From the NCBI GenBank assembly GCA_020444175.1, contig JAHLLM010000007.1, positions 94,182 through 158,181 on the forward strand: a DNA stretch of 64,000 bases, in the 5' to 3' direction. Position 1 is the stretch's first letter; every line of letters starts with the position of its first letter. The DNA comes from Desulfobulbaceae bacterium (GTDB lineage: Bacteria > Desulfobacterota > Desulfobulbia > Desulfobulbales > SURF-16). Under the pieces are notes generated by a model that was not told the DNA's origin, did no database searches, and saw nothing but the letters and a program-made list of their open reading frames with translations. This document shows positions 45,736 through 53,956 of the stretch, piece by piece. A program made the position numbers and the translations under genes.

Positions 45736-46665
45736 TTAGCAACCGAAAGCTTTCTGCATGTTTGGTACAGTCTGTTTTTTGCGGCTCATCATACCGTCAA
45801 TCCACATTGAAGTACCTTCGAGTTTCTGATTAAAGGCTTTTTCAACGATGGAAGGATCATCAGATACAACAACAAGATCGGTACCTTCTTTAACAACATC
45901 GGTCAACATGAGAAGAACAGTATGACGCCCATCTGCTTTTACCTCTTGCAGGCCTTTGAGAAGGTCGTCACGCATATCAGCTACCTGATCAAGGGTTGCC
46001 AGTTCCAGCTGACCACAGCCAACCTTATTGCCGTTCATATCAAAATCTTTGTAATCACGGAAAATAAGATCTTTTATAGGAACACCGTCTACAGAAGATT
46101 TTGCTTTCAGCATTTCCATGAAAAGCTCATCAGTATCATCAACTCCGGCAACATTTTTAAGGTCTGCCACAGCTGCTTTATCGGCATCAGTACAGGTGGG
46201 AGATTTAAAGTTAACAGTATCGCTTAAAATTGCAGCAAGCATAGCACCAGCAATATCTTTAGGAAGATCCACGCCATTATTTTTGTACATTTCATTCAAA
46301 ACGGTACAGGTGCAACCAACAGGCTGAGCATTGAAATAAATCGGCTCATTCGTTGTAATATCACCAATTTTATGATGGTCAACAATGGCAACAACATTTG
46401 CCTCTTTAATGTTTGCAGGAGCCTGACCGATATCGCTGAAGTCAACCAAAGCAACATCTTTCCCTGCAGCGTCTGAAATCTCTTCCGGAGCGGCCAAACC
46501 AAAACGTTTCAGTACAGTTGTGCTTTCCGGGTTGAGCTTGTCTGCACTTGTCTGCATACAGGCCTTGGCATCTTTTCCCTGAGCTTTCAGATAGTTAGCA
46601 AATGAAATAGCAGCAGCTACCGAATCGGTATCAGGATTTGAGTGACCAACGACACAAATTGACAT
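45736..46665 (-). CDS. ppaC: Manganese-dependent inorganic pyrophosphatase
   Basis: A 309-aa family II (DHH/DHHA2) pyrophosphatase. The first domain begins ICVVGHSNPDTDSVAAAISFANYL and includes VALVDFSDIGQAP, the DHH-like VAIVDHHKIGD, and ILSDTVNFKSPT. The C-terminal DHHA2 part has VVVSDDPSIVEKAF and SRKKQTVPNMQKAFG. It hydrolyses PPi, driving biosynthesis and, in sulfate reducers, sulfate activation. The ATG at 46665 has GGAGG upstream; the 39-codon extension is discarded. A candidate promoter is at 46799-46827. Confidence 0.94.
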   Translation of the reverse strand: MSICVVGHSNPDTDSVAAAISFANYLKAQGKDAKACMQTSADKLNPESTTVLKRFGLAAPEEISDAAGKDVALVDFSDIGQAPANIKEANVVAIVDHHKIGDITTNEPIYFNAQPVGCTCTVLNEMYKNNGVDLPKDIAGAMLAAILSDTVNFKSPTCTDADKAAVADLKNVAGVDDTDELFMEMLKAKSSVDGVPIKDLIFRDYKDFDMNGNKVGCGQLELATLDQVADMRDDLLKGLQEVKADGRHTVLLMLTDVVKEGTDLVVVSDDPSIVEKAFNQKLEGTSMWIDGMMSRKKQTVPNMQKAFGC

Positions 46666-46798
46666 AATGAAATCCTCCTTAAAAACAATTAAAAAAATTA
46701 TCCTATACAACTCACCTACGCTGGGGTAAAATAAATGATAAACAGATAATAGTTGAGGCAAAATCCTTAAAATCTGAATCACTATTCATTAACGCGAA

Positions 46799-46827
46799 AA
46801 CATAGTGCTAATATACGTTCCAGTCAA
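46799..46827 (-). promoter_or_regulatory. Putative ppaC promoter
   Basis: On the minus strand TTGACT (46822-46827) and TATGTT (46799-46804) are separated by 17 bp, about 135 bp upstream of the ppaC ATG. The -35 matches at 5 of 6 and the -10 at 4 of 6 positions. Confidence 0.4.
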
Positions 46828-46921
46828 GTAGAAAAACTCTTATTTAAACGCATTAATGATATTTTAATTTTTATGTTTTTCTCCCTCTATTTTCTTCTTT
46901 TCACATAACAGGTTTTTTTTT

Positions 46922-47415
46922 ATGACAAGCAGCAAATCACCTGCCTCTTCTTCAGCCAACCAAGTCCTTGTTGCAGAAGATAATCCCGTGGTTCGCAAAG
47001 GGCTTATCAGCTTTCTTAAAAAATGGGGTTATGCCACCATTGAAGTGGATAATGGTGATGATGCCATTCAGATACTGGAAGACGACCATAGCGTGAGACT
47101 TGCTATCCTGGACTGGAATCTTCCAGGACTTACAGGCATGCAGATTTGTCAGCGTCTACGTTCCCGTTCCGGCTCTCCCTATGTCTATACAATTATTTTC
47201 AGTGCAAGAAAATCAAAGGAAGAACAAGTACTTGCCTTGGACGGGGGGGGGCCGACGATTATCTTGTTAAACCCTGTAAACCATCAGAGTTGAGGGCTCG
47301 TCTTGGTGTAGGAAGAAGGATTATTGAAGTGGCTCTCGGTATCCCTTCCTATGTTCAGGATGAGCATAATCTGGAAGAAACTGAGGAGCAGGACGCTGCA
47401 GATGATCAAAAATGA
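46922..47415 (+). pseudogene. CheY-like response regulator receiver, frameshifted at a G9 tract
   Basis: The first frame (46922-47293) gives a receiver domain with VLVAEDNPVVRKG (acidic pocket) and AILDWNLPG (phospho-Asp). The conserved end GADDYLVKPCKPSELRARLG, with the Lys, is in a different frame that ends at 47415. The break falls in a run of nine G (47243-47251); seven or ten G would restore one frame. The second frame's stop overlaps the gph ATG by 4 nt, which supports the joined protein (about 164 aa). It may be a sequencing error, a recent mutation or a slippage-controlled gene. A stand-alone receiver with no output domain; partner unknown. Confidence 0.75.
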
Positions 47416-48092
47416 AAACCCAAGAAGTAAGATTAGACATGCCGGAAATAAAAGCTATTATCTTTGACCTTGACGGCACCCTACTGAACACCCTTGACGA
47501 TCTTGCAGACTCAATGAACAGAGTATTAATGCGTATGCACTTTCCTGTTCATCCAGTGAATGCCTATAAATATTTTGTGGGAGACGGCATTGAAAAATTA
47601 GCCTTCAGGGCTTTACCGGAAAGCAAACGGGATCCTCAGACAGTGACGGCTTGTGTTGAAAAAATGTTGAGGGAATACGGGGACCACTGTCAGGATAAGA
47701 CAGCACTCTATAAAGGGGTTAAGGAAATGCTTTCCGTCCTGGAAACAAGAAATATACTTCTCAATATCCTGTCAAATAAGCCGGACAAACTCACACAAAA
47801 GACGGTTGCAACCTATCTTGGTAAGTGGCATTTCAAAATTATTGCCGGTGCGGTCCCTGAACGAGCCAAAAAACCAGATCCATCAGGGGCTATCAGAATA
47901 GCCAATAAACTTGATGTACCCTGTGAGAATATTCTTTACATGGGAGACACAAAAACGGATATGGTGACAGCAAAAAAAGCTGGCATGTATGCCGTTGGGG
48001 CAACCTGGGGGTTTCGCTCAGCGAAGGAATTACAAGAAAGTGGCGCTCAAGAACTTGTTGAACGCCCACTTCAGGTGTTGGACCTTATCTGA
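47412..48092 (+). CDS. gph: HAD-family phosphatase, phosphoglycolate phosphatase-like
   Basis: A 226-aa haloacid dehalogenase-like hydrolase. Motif I is IIFDLDGTLLNTLDDLADSMN, motif II is in LNILSNKPD, the lysine in ERAKKPDPSGAI and the acidic pair in LYMGDTKTDMVTAKKAGM. Cap structure and the K-P-D-P signature match Gph/PGPase. The likely substrate is 2-phosphoglycolate from DNA repair or other phosphates. The start may be 47412 or the ATG nine codons later. Confidence 0.82.
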   Translation: MKTQEVRLDMPEIKAIIFDLDGTLLNTLDDLADSMNRVLMRMHFPVHPVNAYKYFVGDGIEKLAFRALPESKRDPQTVTACVEKMLREYGDHCQDKTALYKGVKEMLSVLETRNILLNILSNKPDKLTQKTVATYLGKWHFKIIAGAVPERAKKPDPSGAIRIANKLDVPCENILYMGDTKTDMVTAKKAGMYAVGATWGFRSAKELQESGAQELVERPLQVLDLI

Positions 48093-48096
48093 CAAA

Positions 48097-48172
48097 GGTA
48101 CCTCTACCGGAAATCCCCTTAAACCGGAACTGATGTTCACGTTTATATAGGTCTTCTTTCCCCAGAGGTACC
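48097..48172. repeat. Long-spaced inverted repeat after gph
   Basis: GGTACCTCT (48097-48105) and AGAGGTACC (48164-48172) are exact reverse complements 58 bp apart, in the space between gph and the AP2 gene, which converge. The right arm is followed by CTGAAAAAAATT. It may be a terminator-like structure or a protein site. Confidence 0.4.
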
Positions 48173-48197
48173 CTGAAAAAAATTGCCTTCTGTCGGT

Positions 48198-48653
48198 TCA
48201 GGAACTCAGCCTTTCGGCTTCCTTTATTTTCCTGATTTCACAAGCCCTTTTGAAGGCATTTTCCTTTCCGTGTTTTCTGATTGAAACGGACGTTTTGCCC
48301 TGTTTTCCTGCCTTGTTTACCCAGCTTACCTCATATCGACCAAGCTTATCGTTAAGGCGAACACCAACAACACCGGTAGATGTGTTGCTAACCGTAACAA
48401 TATGTTTGTTTGTCCGGACTTTACCAATGCGCGTTTCGATTTCATCACGCCATGCCAAAGCAGCCAGCAAGCTTGAGTACCTGCCTCCACATTTCCCATC
48501 TGAGAAGAATTTGGAATGCGTTTTCCCATAAAAACGTACGCGAACATACCAACCGTGTGTCCGTTTGGACTCCTGGTCGATTCGGGCAATGTCTTTATGT
48601 TTTTCCAACAGTATTTTTTTATCTCTTTTTTCTTCCACGTCAGAACCTCTCAT
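48198..48653 (-). CDS. Bacterial AP2-domain protein
   Basis: A 151-aa basic protein with two AP2-like beta-sheet modules. The first is HGWYVRVRFYGKTHSKFFSDGKCGG plus LAALAWRDEIE; the second is TGVVGVRLNDKLGRYEVSWVNKAGKQGKTSVSIRK plus AFKRACEIRKIKEAE. Small bacterial AP2 proteins are DNA-binding candidates, sometimes associated with mobile elements. Start at ATG 48653 (a GTG lies two codons upstream). It is an orphan between gph and an AT-rich 500-bp gap that contains palindromes. No target is known. Confidence 0.72.
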   Translation of the reverse strand: MRGSDVEEKRDKKILLEKHKDIARIDQESKRTHGWYVRVRFYGKTHSKFFSDGKCGGRYSSLLAALAWRDEIETRIGKVRTNKHIVTVSNTSTGVVGVRLNDKLGRYEVSWVNKAGKQGKTSVSIRKHGKENAFKRACEIRKIKEAERLSS

Positions 48654-49161
48654 AACCACGTGATGTTAAACAACTTCATGATAACTTAAAATATTAACTT
48701 AATAAGTTACCATACTGCGCCCCATTGTTATATAGGTAATTATACGCATAAATGCATTTTTTCGCAAGGATTCTGTAACAAATAGTTGTTACAAAATAAA
48801 AAAAATTTCTTTCCAAAAAAAATCCACTCTCATTTTAGCTAGTTATCCAATGACACATTGTCAAACAAAAAGCGCAAAACCCGCCTTTACTTTTTAAAAC
48901 GAGGAATACGTATCATTAAAAATAAATCTATAGTCCAGCCTTCACGCAAATACAAGTCTGTCTCAAAAAAACCTTCACTCTCTTAATTGAGAGTTGAAAT
49001 TGAAAAATTTCCAGGACTCCGGATTTGAATTGTCATGCCAAAGAAGGTATATATTCAAAAAAATAAAAGATAGAGCAACTCCAAACTCATCATTAAAATT
49101 TGTATCGTCACGCTCTGTAGTTGGAGCATTTATTTAATCGTTTCATGAGGACCCAGGCAAG
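48654..49161. other. AT-rich 500-bp gap with palindromes
   Basis: No credible gene. A 15-base palindrome TAACTT-AAT-AAGTTA is at 48695-48709, and a 20-base one (TGTAACAA-ATAG-TTGTTACA) at 48774-48793. Direct TAACTTA repeats occur at 48682 and 48695. The composition is noticeably AT-rich. It is the upstream region of both the AP2 gene (minus) and mazG (plus). Confidence 0.5.
48774..48793. promoter_or_regulatory. Perfect 8+4+8 inverted repeat, possible operator
   Basis: TGTAACAA and TTGTTACA flank a 4-base spacer. Its size and symmetry fit a dimeric regulator site. It lies about 120 bp upstream of the AP2-protein start. Confidence 0.45.
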
Positions 49162-49962
49162 ATGACCATTCCCCCCAAAACAGGTGATAAATTTTGTGAA
49201 CTTCTCGACATCATAGCCCGACTTCGAGCCCCGGGTGGCTGCCCATGGGATCAGAAACAAACAGTTCAAACATTTAAACCCTTTCTCCTTGAAGAGACCC
49301 ATGAACTCAGCGAAGCTCTGGATACAGACGATATAGAACAGGTGAGAGAGGAACTTGGCGACCTTTTCTTTCAGCTCGGCTTTATAAATCAGCTTTATGA
49401 AGAAAAGAACAACTTTACCATGGCAGAAGTCCTGCAAACAATAATTGACAAAATGATCCGTCGCCATCCCCACGTCTTTGAAGGAAAAACTTTTGCCTCT
49501 GATATTGAGATGCGGAGAAACTGGGCAAAGATCAAGGAAAAAGAAAATGCAGGCAAGACAAAACAGACATACGCCCTGGATGTTCCCAGGTCCATGCCTG
49601 CTTTAACGCGATCATACCGAGTCTCCAGCAGAGCGGCAAGAACAGGCTTTGATTGGCCCGATATTCAGTACATGACCGATAAACTGACCGATGAATTCAA
49701 TGAGCTCATGAAAGCAATGAAAGAAAGTGAACCATCTCGAATTTCAGAGGAATTAGGCGATTTATTTCTCATGCTCGTTAATATAGGCAGAAAACTCGAT
49801 GTAAATTGTGAAGAATGTCTCCATGGCGCCACTGACAAATTCATAAACAGGTTCAAGAAGATGGAAGATTTAATTTCGCGACAGAACCAATCCATACCGA
49901 ACCTTGATACTTCAGAAAAAATTGAATTCTGGCAGCAGGCAAAAGACATGGAAAACGAATAA
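49162..49962 (+). CDS. mazG: Nucleoside triphosphate pyrophosphohydrolase MazG
   Basis: A 266-aa all-helical tandem-domain NTPase. N-terminal LRAPGGCPWDQKQTVQTF, the EETHELSEAL metal motif and REELGDLFFQL are diagnostic; the second repeat has DEFNELMKAM and SEELGDLFLMLVN. It hydrolyses NTPs to NMP and PPi, a housecleaning activity. Length is as in E. coli MazG. A GAGG element precedes the ATG. Confidence 0.93.
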   Translation: MTIPPKTGDKFCELLDIIARLRAPGGCPWDQKQTVQTFKPFLLEETHELSEALDTDDIEQVREELGDLFFQLGFINQLYEEKNNFTMAEVLQTIIDKMIRRHPHVFEGKTFASDIEMRRNWAKIKEKENAGKTKQTYALDVPRSMPALTRSYRVSSRAARTGFDWPDIQYMTDKLTDEFNELMKAMKESEPSRISEELGDLFLMLVNIGRKLDVNCEECLHGATDKFINRFKKMEDLISRQNQSIPNLDTSEKIEFWQQAKDMENE

Positions 49963-50260
49963 TATATTTTTTGTGTCAGGCATTTTTTTGGGCAATTTCA
50001 TCAAACATTTCTCCCCCTCACACTTAAGCCCAAAAGCCAGGCAAGTATCGCCGGGAATACAATTTTGAACCAGCGCTGTCTTACATATCCCCACAAGCAG
50101 TTTTTCTATTTATCAATTGACAAATATCGTCTCAACATGGTATCTATCCGTTCTTATTTTGCAGATGGTTTCATGGTGAAATCATCTTTTTTTAATGTCC
50201 TTTCTTGCTCTCTGCACGAGGCATCGACAGAGGGCCACTAATGCCCACAAGGAGGACCAT

Positions 50261-50635
50261 ATGCGCAGATATGAAACCATATCTATAATCCGACCCAACA
50301 TTGGGGAAGATGAGGTAAAGGCAATCAGCCAGAAAACGGCTGATATCATCGAAGGTGAAGGAGGCACAATCCTCAACGTTGATAACTGGGGCCTCAAAAA
50401 GCTTGCCTATCCTATTAAAAAGGAAATGCAGGGTTATTACGTTTATACTGTTTTCGCAGGACTTCCTTCTTCTGTAATGGAGATGGAACGTATTTTCAGA
50501 ATCGACGACAGACTGCTTAAATACATGACCGTTAAACTTCAGGATGTCTATGTGCCTGATCCCGAGGTAGAGGAATCTGAAGCAGAGATTTCTTCCCCGG
50601 AGTCTGAAGAAACATCTGAGACAGTTGAAAACTAA
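50261..50635 (+). CDS. rpsF: 30S ribosomal protein S6
   Basis: A 124-aa protein. It opens MRRYETISIIRP and contains ENWGLKKLAYPIKKEMQGYY-like sequence (residues about 42-62), typical of S6. The ATG at 50261 has GGAGGACC upstream; the 22-codon extension is rejected. The tail is strongly acidic (EESEAEISSPESEETSE), a known feature of S6. It leads an rpsF-rpsR-DUF2232-rplI group. Confidence 0.96.
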   Translation: MRRYETISIIRPNIGEDEVKAISQKTADIIEGEGGTILNVDNWGLKKLAYPIKKEMQGYYVYTVFAGLPSSVMEMERIFRIDDRLLKYMTVKLQDVYVPDPEVEESEAEISSPESEETSETVEN

Positions 50636-50759
50636 CCACAGCAGACTTGAAAAAGATTCTTCGCTAAAGATCATACTATTCGGCTTCAGGAAAATTATAA
50701 GCCTTTGAACTGAATTTCTGAGACAAAGCGTGAATCTAATGCAAACATAAGAGGCAGAT

Positions 50760-50993
50760 ATGAGGAAAAAAAGAATATTTCACCGGCGTAAAGTATGTCG
50801 CTTTTGTGCGGACAAAGAAGTTGTCATTGATTACAAAGACGTAAAGGTATTACGTAACTTTCTCACGGAAAGGGGTAAAATTATCCCACGCCGTATTTAC
50901 GGTTGTTGCGCAAAACATCAGAGACAATTAACTGAAGCAATAAAAAGAGCCCGTCAGATCGCACTGTTACCTTACACTGGTTCAATTACATAA
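50760..50993 (+). CDS. rpsR: 30S ribosomal protein S18
   Basis: A 77-aa basic protein with [36 protein letters not shown] and [17 protein letters not shown], matching S18. The cysteines CRFC and GCC form the C+ type zinc site. AGAGG precedes the ATG. Unlike many bacteria, no ssb lies between rpsF and rpsR. Confidence 0.97.
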   Translation: MRKKRIFHRRKVCRFCADKEVVIDYKDVKVLRNFLTERGKIIPRRIYGCCAKHQRQLTEAIKRARQIALLPYTGSIT

Positions 50994-51000
50994 TTTTTAT

Positions 51001-51948
51001 ATGGCAGGGAAAACACTTTCAGCAGACTATCTGTTGAAAATAACAATAACCTCTTTGGTGCTGTTTCTACCTGCCATATCTGGCGAATTAGGCTGGATAC
51101 GGACTTTTATCCCGCTTCCGGTCTTTTATATACTACTGACAACAGGCGAACCGAAAAGCACCGCCATTATGACAAAATCAGTCATTGTGGCGAGTATCTG
51201 CACTTTATTTTTCGGTTCTCTTTCAACTATTTTACTATCGATTTCTTTTATGCCTCTGGGTTATGTTCTTGCCAGGTCTGTGCAGAAAAAAGAATCGGTA
51301 ATTCGAGCAGGAGCAACAGGCACATTTGCCTTAACCTCCATCTGGGTGGTCGGGGCTGTAGTGTTTGGGGTGATTGAGCATGTTCATCCCTATAAACATA
51401 TTCTTGAAACCATTGATGCATCAATTGCCTCAACCTACTCGGTGTATCAGGAATCAAGCGACATTGCCCCTGAAACGCTCGCTCAAATTGAATTTGCATT
51501 TTCCAGGATAAGAAATATTATCCCGATTATATTCCCGGCAATTGTATTAATCACGGCACTCTGTACAGTCTGGATCAATCTTTTGCTGGGCGACATGCTT
51601 ATAAAAAAAAATCAGGCAGGGCTTTCTCCATGGCAGCCTTACGGACAATGGCGATTGCCGGACCAACTGGTCTGGTTGCTGATTGCATCAGGATTAGGTC
51701 TGATGGTGCCTGTACCATTTATAAATAAAGTCTGTTTAAATGGTGCCCTTGTATGCGGAACACTTTATTTTTTTCAGGGAGCAGCAGTTCTAGCAAATCT
51801 TCTTAGAAAATGGTCTGTTCCCAGGGCATTCAGATTATTTATATATATGTTGGTTCTTATACAGGCATACGGCATCATTTTTCTGGCGATTGCCGGCCTG
51901 GTTGATGTTTGGTTTGATTTACGAAAATCAAAAGATGAAACAACGTGA
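51001..51948 (+). CDS. DUF2232 integral membrane protein
   Basis: A 315-aa polytopic membrane protein with about eight hydrophobic segments (for example LLKITITSLVLFLPAIS, FTLTSIWVVGAVVFG-like, IIPIIFPAIVLITALCTVW, QLVWLLIASGLGLMVPVP). It matches the DUF2232/YybS family encoded between S18 and L9 in many bacteria. The start is 8 bp after rpsR. Function unknown. Confidence 0.85.
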   Translation: MAGKTLSADYLLKITITSLVLFLPAISGELGWIRTFIPLPVFYILLTTGEPKSTAIMTKSVIVASICTLFFGSLSTILLSISFMPLGYVLARSVQKKESVIRAGATGTFALTSIWVVGAVVFGVIEHVHPYKHILETIDASIASTYSVYQESSDIAPETLAQIEFAFSRIRNIIPIIFPAIVLITALCTVWINLLLGDMLIKKNQAGLSPWQPYGQWRLPDQLVWLLIASGLGLMVPVPFINKVCLNGALVCGTLYFFQGAAVLANLLRKWSVPRAFRLFIYMLVLIQAYGIIFLAIAGLVDVWFDLRKSKDETT

Positions 51949-51993
51949 GAGTTTTCCAGACAGGAAATTTTCATCCCAAATAAAGGTAAGATT

Positions 51994-52449
51994 ATGGAAT
52001 TAATACTGAAAGAAACAATTGACACCTTAGGCGAGGAAGGAGATGTTGTTAAGGTAAAACCCGGTTACGGCCGTAATTACCTGGTTCCTCAAGGCAAGGC
52101 CGTTCAAGCCACCAAGGCAAACATCGCCATACTTGAGCAGCAGATGAGCACTATCAAAGCACGCAAGGAAAAAGAACGACTGGCAGCAGAAGAACTGTCC
52201 AAGAAAATTTCCGGAGCAACGGTAGTTATTGAGCAGCGTGTCGGAGAGGAAGACAAACTTTATGGTTCTGTCACCTCAGCTGATATTGCAGAAAAACTTG
52301 CGGGTCTCGGCATTGTCATCGACAAACGCAAAATCATACTTGATGAGCCTATTAAAACATTAGGTGAAACAATGGTAACCTGTAAAACAGGGTATCAGAT
52401 GACAAGCGAAGTGAAGGTTGAAATCGTACCGATTTCCATTGAAGAGTAA
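51994..52449 (+). CDS. rplI: 50S ribosomal protein L9
   Basis: A 151-aa protein with MELILKETIDTLGEEGDVVKVKPGYGRNYL at its N-terminus (residues 1-30), AERLAAEELSKKISGATVV-like helix and a C-terminal domain (GSVTSADIAEKLAG, DKRKIILDEPIKTLGE). AAAGGT precedes the ATG. It is closed by a clear terminator. Confidence 0.97.
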   Translation: MELILKETIDTLGEEGDVVKVKPGYGRNYLVPQGKAVQATKANIAILEQQMSTIKARKEKERLAAEELSKKISGATVVIEQRVGEEDKLYGSVTSADIAEKLAGLGIVIDKRKIILDEPIKTLGETMVTCKTGYQMTSEVKVEIVPISIEE

Positions 52450-52460
52450 AACGCTCTTTC

Positions 52461-52504
52461 ACAGAAAACCCGGTTCCTTTAAGAAGCCGGGTTTTCTGTT
52501 TTTT
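52461..52504 (+). terminator. Rho-independent terminator after rplI
   Basis: ACAGAAAACCCGG (52461-52473) and CCGGGTTTTCTGT (52487-52499) are a perfect 13-bp stem with a 13-nt loop, followed by five more T. It ends the ribosomal group before dnaB. Confidence 0.92.
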
Positions 52505-52582
52505 GTAAGCAGATATTCTTCTCATCATTAGCAATCCGCTCACTTCTTTGTTGTTGATAAAACTGTATTGTGCTCAGTCAAA

Positions 52583-53941
52583 ATGATCCCCCAACAAAGT
52601 CAGACTACTTCATATAAAATTCCACCTCAAAACAAAGAGGCGGAACAGTGTGTTTTGGGGTCAATCCTGCAACATCAAGGCATCCTGCCTAAAACAATCG
52701 ACTTCCTGCAGCCTGACGACTTTTATTTCCAAGGCAATAAATTGATTTTTAAAGCAATGATTGCCTTGTTTGAAAAAAACGAGCCGCAGGATCTTATCAC
52801 TGTAACCAATTTTCTCAAGAACAGTAATTCCCTGACTGAAGCCGGTGGTCCCGCATATCTCGCTTCCCTCACCGATATTGTTCCTCTTGCCTCAAATATT
52901 GTCTATTACGCCAAAATTGTCCGGGAAAAATCCGTTCTCAGACAGCTTATTGCAACAACCTCCAGTATTGCAACTCGATGCTATGAGGAACAAGACGATA
53001 TTGAAGGATTGCTCGATGAAGTCGAAAAAACTGTTTTCGAAATTTCAAGAGATAAAAGCGGCTCCAACTTTGAGCCACTCAATAAAATTATTACCCAGAC
53101 TTTCGAAAGGGTCACCACCCTTTCAGAACGCAAAGAGCTTATTACCGGCGTATCGACAGGCTATGACCTCTTTGATAAGATGACTGCGGGCCTGCAGCCT
53201 TCCGATCTTATTATTCTTGCAGGCAGACCGAGTATGGGTAAAACCGCACTGGCCATGAACATGGTTCAGAATGCGGCCTTACATCACGGAACAGCCGTCG
53301 GGGTTTTCAGCCTGGAAATGTCAAAAACACAACTTGGCCTCAGGCTCCTCTGTTCTGTAAGCAAGGTTGATTCCAATGATTTGCGAACAGGTTTTATCAA
53401 AGATCACGACTGGCCGAAACTCACTCGTGCTGCCGGCGAATTATCAGAAGCTTCTATTTTTATAGACGATACAGCAGCACTTTCCGTACTCGAAATGAGA
53501 GCAAAAGCCAGAAGGTTGAAATCAGAGTACGATATCGGACTCGTTGTTGTTGACTACCTGCAGCTCATGAAGGGACGGGCAGATAGCAGGGAACAGGAAA
53601 TCAGTGAAATTTCCCGTTCCCTGAAAGCAATGGCCAAAGAGCTTCAAATCCCGGTAATAGCCCTATCACAGCTCAATCGAAGTCTTGAAAGCAGACCGAA
53701 CAAAAGACCGCAACTTTCCGATTTGCGTGAATCCGGAGCAATTGAACAGGATGCCGATGTTATCTGCTTTATTTATCGAGATGAAGTATACAACAAGGCT
53801 GAAGATAACCCGAAAAGGGGCATTGCGGAACTCATTATCGGCAAACAGCGTAATGGCCCCACCGGAACCGTTGAACTGGCCTTCATAGGCAAATATACAA
53901 GTTTTGAAAACCTGGCTTTCCAGGACCACCCTACACCTTAA
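52583..53941 (+). CDS. dnaB: Replicative DNA helicase DnaB
   Basis: A 452-aa hexameric helicase. N-terminal domain begins PPQNKEAEQCVLGSILQ; the RecA-like motor has Walker A LAGRPSMGKTALAMNM, GVFSLEMSKTQL, Walker B VVDYLQLM and the C-terminal SDLRESGAIEQDADVI. It unwinds DNA at the replication fork. The start is taken at ATG 52583; the upstream TTG adds five residues. It lies downstream of rplI as in many bacteria. Confidence 0.96.
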   Translation: MIPQQSQTTSYKIPPQNKEAEQCVLGSILQHQGILPKTIDFLQPDDFYFQGNKLIFKAMIALFEKNEPQDLITVTNFLKNSNSLTEAGGPAYLASLTDIVPLASNIVYYAKIVREKSVLRQLIATTSSIATRCYEEQDDIEGLLDEVEKTVFEISRDKSGSNFEPLNKIITQTFERVTTLSERKELITGVSTGYDLFDKMTAGLQPSDLIILAGRPSMGKTALAMNMVQNAALHHGTAVGVFSLEMSKTQLGLRLLCSVSKVDSNDLRTGFIKDHDWPKLTRAAGELSEASIFIDDTAALSVLEMRAKARRLKSEYDIGLVVVDYLQLMKGRADSREQEISEISRSLKAMAKELQIPVIALSQLNRSLESRPNKRPQLSDLRESGAIEQDADVICFIYRDEVYNKAEDNPKRGIAELIIGKQRNGPTGTVELAFIGKYTSFENLAFQDHPTP

Positions 53942-53956
53942 TCCGAAATAAAGATC

